Shown here piece after piece: positions 60,152 to 64,000 of a stretch of DNA of 64,000 nucleotides; positions within the stretch are counted from its first letter, which is position 1, and every line of letters starts with the position of its first letter. Source of the stretch: Bacteroides fragilis (GTDB taxonomy: Bacteria; Bacteroidota; Bacteroidia; Bacteroidales; Bacteroidaceae). The DNA is taken from positions 2,294,001 to 2,358,000 of the forward strand of contig NZ_CP018937.1 in the NCBI RefSeq assembly GCF_002849695.1. Reading direction: 5' to 3'. Both the position numbers and the translations under genes were made by a program. A model generated the notes under the pieces. It saw only the letters and a program-made list of their open reading frames with translations. It searched no databases and was not told where the DNA came from.

Positions 60152-63100
60152 ATGAAAAAGAAACAAATCATCACAGCCTGTTGCGTGGCCGCGGCAATAC
60201 TCGTCGGAGTATTTGTCTGGCGGACCTGTTTCAGTGCCACGAAGATTGCCTTTGTCAATTTCCAGACCATCAATCTGGGAAATATTTCAAAGGCGAACGA
60301 CAACTCGTTTGTCAAACTAAGAGAAGTCTCTACGGATCATCTGGACGAACTGACGAACTACGATATGGTGTTCGTCAACGGTATGGGATTGCGCATCGTC
60401 GAAGAGCAGCGCCAACTGATACAACGGGCAGCCGACAAAGGCGTACCGGTGTACACCTCCATGGCAACCAACCCCGCAAACAATATCTGCAACCTCGATT
60501 CGGTACAGATGAAACAGATACGCCAATATCTTACCCATGCCGGAAAGGTAAACTACCGGAATCTGCTTTCGTATGTCCGCAAAGAGATTGACGGCAAGCT
60601 GATCTCGGCACCTGCACCGGAAGCACCGGTAGAGAAACCGACCGATCTTCTCTACCACGCCGGAGTGAAAAATCCGGATGACGAAATGGAATTCCTAAAC
60701 GTGTCCGATTATGAAAAGTTTCTCCGCGAAAACGGACTCTATAAAGAGGGGGCACGCAAGATTGTGATCACCGGACAGATGGCGGATGCCACGGAACTGA
60801 TTAAAGCACTCGAAGAGGCGGGACACAACGTGTATCCGGTCTCTTCTTTCACCCGGTTCATGGAGTTCGTCCGTGAAATCGGACCGGATGCCGTTATCAA
60901 CATGGCACACGGACGCATGGGCGACGCCATGGTGGAATATCTGAAAGAGCACAACATTCCTCTCTTCGCCCCGCTCACCATCAACAGTCTGGTGGAAGAC
61001 TGGGAAAACGACCCGATGGGTATGTCCGGCGGGTTTCTTTCGCAAAGCGTAGTGACACCGGAAATTGACGGTGCCATCCGCCCGTTCGCCCTCTTTGCCC
61101 AATACAAAGATGACGAAGGATTGCAACATTCATTTGCTGTTCCCGAACGGTTGGAAACGTTCGTAAGCACAGTGAACAACTACCTCTCCCTGAAAACAAA
61201 ACCCAACAGCGAGAAGCACATAGTCATCGTCTACTATAAAGGTCCCGGACAGAATGCGCTGACAGCAAGCGGAATGGAAGTAGGCCCCTCGCTCTACAAC
61301 CTGCTGTTGAGGATGAAGAAAGAAGGTTACCGGGTGGAAAACCTCCCTGCCAATGCCAAGGACCTGGAGAAAATGATCCAGGCACAGGGAGCCGTATTCG
61401 GCATGTATGCAGAGGGAGCTTTTGATGAATTTATGAAAACCGGTAACCCCGAACTGGTGACCAAAGAGCAATACGAAAGCTGGGTGAAAGCATCACTCCG
61501 TCCCGAAAAATACGCTGAAGTGGTAGCTGCCAACGGTGAGTTCCCCGGCCAATACATGACTACGTCCGACGGACGTCTGGGCATCGCACGGTTGCAGTTC
61601 GGCAACGTAGTACTGATGCCGCAGGTGGCAGCCGGCAGCGGAGATAATGCCTTCCAGGTGGTGCATGGCACCAATGCTGCACCTCCCCACACTTACATCG
61701 CTTCGTACCTCTGGATGCAGCACGGGTTCAAGGCAGATGCGATGATTCACTTCGGTACGCACGGAAGCCTTGAATTCACTCCACGGAAACAGGTGGCGCT
61801 GTGCAGCAACGACTGGCCCGACCGCCTTGTGGGAACTCTTCCGCACCTTTACATTTATTCCATCGGCAACGTGGGAGAAGGCATGATAGCCAAACGCCGT
61901 TCGTATGCCACCCTGCAATCTTACCTCACGCCTCCTTTCCTCGAAAGTAGCGTACGGGGTATCTACCGTGACCTGATGGAGAAAATCAAGATTTACAATA
62001 ATGCCACCGGATCGAAAGAGAAGCAGTCGCTTGCCGTGAAAGCACTCACCGTGAAACTGGGCATTCACCGTGAACTGGGACTGGACAGCTTGCTGACCCG
62101 CCCATACAGCGAGGATGAAGTGGCACGTGTGGAGAACTTCGCCGAAGAACTGGCCACGGAAAAAATCACCGGACAGCTTTATACAATGGGTATACCCTAT
62201 GAACCGGAGCGTATCACTTCTTCCGTACTTGCCATGGCAACCGAGCCGATAGCTTACAGCCTCCTGTCACTCGACAAACAACGTGGCAAAGCGACAGCCG
62301 ATGTAGAGAAGCACCGCTCCCTCTTTACGCAGCGTTACCTGAATCCGGCCCGTGCTTTGGTAGAAAAACTGATAAGCAACCCTGCACTGGCAACAGACGA
62401 ACTGATCTGCCGTACAGCCGGTGTCAGCCCCGAAGAACTGGCGAAAGCACGCGAAATAGAAGCTTCACGCAATGCTCCGAAAGGAATGATGGCGATGATG
62501 ATGGCTGCCGCTGCCAAAAACAAGGCAGAGGACAAGACCGGAAAGGCAACACATAAGATGCCGGAAGCCATGAAGGAGAAAATGAAAGAGATGGGTGCTC
62601 ACATGGATTCGTCCAAGGCCATGGAAATGGCAAAGAAAATGGGTGCCAGTCCGGAAGCCCTGAAGAAGATGGAAGCAAAGATGAATCCTCAAAAAGTGGG
62701 AAAGAAACCTGCCCAAAAAGAATACAGCAAAAAGGAAATCAACTTCGCCCTTGCCCTGACGGAGGTGGAACGCACCATCCGAAACGTGGGTAACTATAAG
62801 ACAGAGTTGACCGACAGTCCCGAGAAAGAGCTCGCCAGCCTGGTCAATGCCCTGAATGGCGGATACACTGCGCCTTCACCCGGTGGTGATCCGATTGCGA
62901 ACCCCAACACTCTGCCTACAGGACGCAACATGTACGCCATCAACGCAGAAGCCACTCCTTCGGAGTCGGCCTGGGAAAAAGGAGTGGCACTGGCCAAACA
63001 GACCATCGAAACTTACCGAAGCCGTCATAACGACAGCATTCCCCGTAAAGTCAGCTACACACTCTGGTCTGCCGAATTCATTGAAACGGGAGGAGCTACC

Positions 63101-64000
63101 ATCGCACAGGTATTGTATATGCTCGGTGTAGAGCCGGTTCGTGACGCCTTCGGGCGTGTCAGTGACTTGAAGCTGATTCCATCGGCCGAATTGGGGCGCC
63201 CCCGTATCGACGTAGTGGTACAGACATCGGGACAGCTCCGTGATATTGCAGCATCCCGCCTTTTCCTGATCAACCGTGCGGTAGAGATGGCCGCGGCTGC
63301 CAAAGACGACAAATATGAAAACCAGGTAGCGGCAAGTGTGGTAGAAGCCGAACGGGCACTGACCGAGAAAGGGGTAAGCCCGAAGGATGCCCGTGAGATG
63401 GCTGCTTTCCGTGTGTTCGGCGGTGCCAACGGCATGTACGGCACAGGTATCCAGGAGATGGTCGAATCCGGTGACCGCTGGGAAAATGAATCAGAAATAG
63501 CCGCCACTTACCTTAATAATATGGGTGCTTACTACGGTAGCGAAAAGAACTGGGAGGCCTTCCGGAAATATGCTTTTGAAGCCGCACTGACCCGTACGGA
63601 TGTAGTGGTTCAGCCTCGTCAGAGCAATACATGGGGGGCACTGAGTCTCGACCACGTATACGAGTTTATGGGAGGCATGAACCTTGCCGTACGCAACGTG
63701 ACCGGCAAGGACCCCGACGCTTACCTGAGCGATTATCGCAACCGTAACCACATGCGCATACAAGAAGTCAAAGAGGCTGTCGGTGTAGAAAGCCGCACCA
63801 CCATCCTCAACCCCGCTTACATCAAAGAGAAGATGAAAGGCGGTTCTTCCTCTGCTGCCGAGTTTGCCGAGACTGTAACCAATACATATGGCTGGAACGT
63901 GATGAAACCTGCCGCCATCGACAAAGAACTTTGGGACAACATTTACAATGTATACGTAAAAGACGAATACAATCTGAACGTGAAAGAGTTCTTCGAAACA
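60152..64000 (+). CDS. hmuS: HmuS, CobN-like haem-processing protein (continues beyond window)
   Basis: 1283 codons are visible with no stop. An N-terminal helix (about 6-25) anchors the protein. The CobN/BchH-type core has MIHFGTHGSLEFTPRKQVAL (H533, H537, E541), PHLYIYSIGNVGEGMIAKRR, and later GANGMYGTGIQEMVESGDRW and RQSNTWGALSLDHVYEFMGG. Homologues in hmu operons are no longer thought to insert cobalt; work on Bacteroides HmuS reports anaerobic iron removal from haem (from memory). A Lys/Met-rich insert with 15 Met among 67 residues lies at 779-845. Confidence 0.9.
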   Translation, partial: MKKKQIITACCVAAAILVGVFVWRTCFSATKIAFVNFQTINLGNISKANDNSFVKLREVSTDHLDELTNYDMVFVNGMGLRIVEEQRQLIQRAADKGVPVYTSMATNPANNICNLDSVQMKQIRQYLTHAGKVNYRNLLSYVRKEIDGKLISAPAPEAPVEKPTDLLYHAGVKNPDDEMEFLNVSDYEKFLRENGLYKEGARKIVITGQMADATELIKALEEAGHNVYPVSSFTRFMEFVREIGPDAVINMAHGRMGDAMVEYLKEHNIPLFAPLTINSLVEDWENDPMGMSGGFLSQSVVTPEIDGAIRPFALFAQYKDDEGLQHSFAVPERLETFVSTVNNYLSLKTKPNSEKHIVIVYYKGPGQNALTASGMEVGPSLYNLLLRMKKEGYRVENLPANAKDLEKMIQAQGAVFGMYAEGAFDEFMKTGNPELVTKEQYESWVKASLRPEKYAEVVAANGEFPGQYMTTSDGRLGIARLQFGNVVLMPQVAAGSGDNAFQVVHGTNAAPPHTYIASYLWMQHGFKADAMIHFGTHGSLEFTPRKQVALCSNDWPDRLVGTLPHLYIYSIGNVGEGMIAKRRSYATLQSYLTPPFLESSVRGIYRDLMEKIKIYNNATGSKEKQSLAVKALTVKLGIHRELGLDSLLTRPYSEDEVARVENFAEELATEKITGQLYTMGIPYEPERITSSVLAMATEPIAYSLLSLDKQRGKATADVEKHRSLFTQRYLNPARALVEKLISNPALATDELICRTAGVSPEELAKAREIEASRNAPKGMMAMMMAAAAKNKAEDKTGKATHKMPEAMKEKMKEMGAHMDSSKAMEMAKKMGASPEALKKMEAKMNPQKVGKKPAQKEYSKKEINFALALTEVERTIRNVGNYKTELTDSPEKELASLVNALNGGYTAPSPGGDPIANPNTLPTGRNMYAINAEATPSESAWEKGVALAKQTIETYRSRHNDSIPRKVSYTLWSAEFIETGGATIAQVLYMLGVEPVRDAFGRVSDLKLIPSAELGRPRIDVVVQTSGQLRDIAASRLFLINRAVEMAAAAKDDKYENQVAASVVEAERALTEKGVSPKDAREMAAFRVFGGANGMYGTGIQEMVESGDRWENESEIAATYLNNMGAYYGSEKNWEAFRKYAFEAALTRTDVVVQPRQSNTWGALSLDHVYEFMGGMNLAVRNVTGKDPDAYLSDYRNRNHMRIQEVKEAVGVESRTTILNPAYIKEKMKGGSSSAAEFAETVTNTYGWNVMKPAAIDKELWDNIYNVYVKDEYNLNVKEFFET

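Noticed and set aside
61493..62068. 191-aa minus-strand ORF
   Set aside because: It is antisense to the CobN-like core of hmuS, where the + strand has the conserved metal-chelatase motifs.

Overview
The window comes from a Bacteroides-type genome (Bacteroidota). The evidence is SusC/SusD pairs, FecR-type regulation, fimbrillin lipoproteins, CTnDOT-style Tra genes and TAnnTTTG promoter boxes. No rRNA, tRNA or CRISPR array was seen.

Layout. (1) 1-7.4 kb: end of a glycan-utilisation locus on the + strand: 3' end of a FecR anti-sigma factor, a SusC transporter with an STN domain, SusD and a GH30-family hydrolase. (2) 7.4-10.4 kb: a small hypothetical gene, a secreted choloylglycine-hydrolase-family enzyme and a stretch of decayed coding fragments, one resembling the tail of a relaxase. 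(3) 10.4-43.05 kb: a mobile, accessory block. It has an adenine methylase, a large imperfect palindrome, ParA plus a small ribbon-helix-helix-like partner, a fimbrillin-like lipoprotein, and then a long minus-strand series read from about 42.5 kb down to 15.3 kb. That series runs: small Cys-rich and hypothetical proteins, two replication-initiator-like proteins, a primase-like protein, a complete-looking fimbrial set (DUF3575, DUF3868/OmpA-like, DUF5119, three fimbrillin-like lipoproteins), TraE-F-G-I-J-K-M, a set of tiny membrane proteins around a protein with a duplicated domain, TraN, an M23 peptidase, a small HTH protein and a BspA-like surface lipoprotein. No integrase, intact relaxase or VirD4-type coupling protein is visible. 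Several genes are broken (TraN, the OmpA-like gene, two small ORFs), so the element is either partial or degrading. (4) 42.6-43.06 kb: a 5' fragment of an IS21-type transposase that cuts off a di-haem cytochrome c peroxidase gene. (5) 43-56 kb: chromosomal genes: a MetE-like protein behind a cobalamin riboswitch, a TonB-dependent receptor, a His-rich membrane protein, a DUF418 protein, an EmrAB-type efflux pair, a YidE/AspT-type transporter and a CDF metal exporter. (6) 56-64 kb: a haem-uptake (hmu) operon: a duplicated calycin-like lipoprotein, HmuY, HmuR and the first 1283 codons of the CobN-like HmuS.

How the parts fit. In the mobile block the fimbrial genes run straight into the conjugation genes in the same direction with very short gaps, which suggests that a type V-like pilus and a type IV secretion system are made together, perhaps for mating-pair contact. 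The uncharacterised cluster between TraM and TraN (tiny single-helix proteins plus a tandemly duplicated domain protein) is the best candidate for something undescribed. In the haem locus, surface capture (HmuY), outer-membrane import (HmuR) and processing (HmuS) are encoded in order behind one recognisable promoter.
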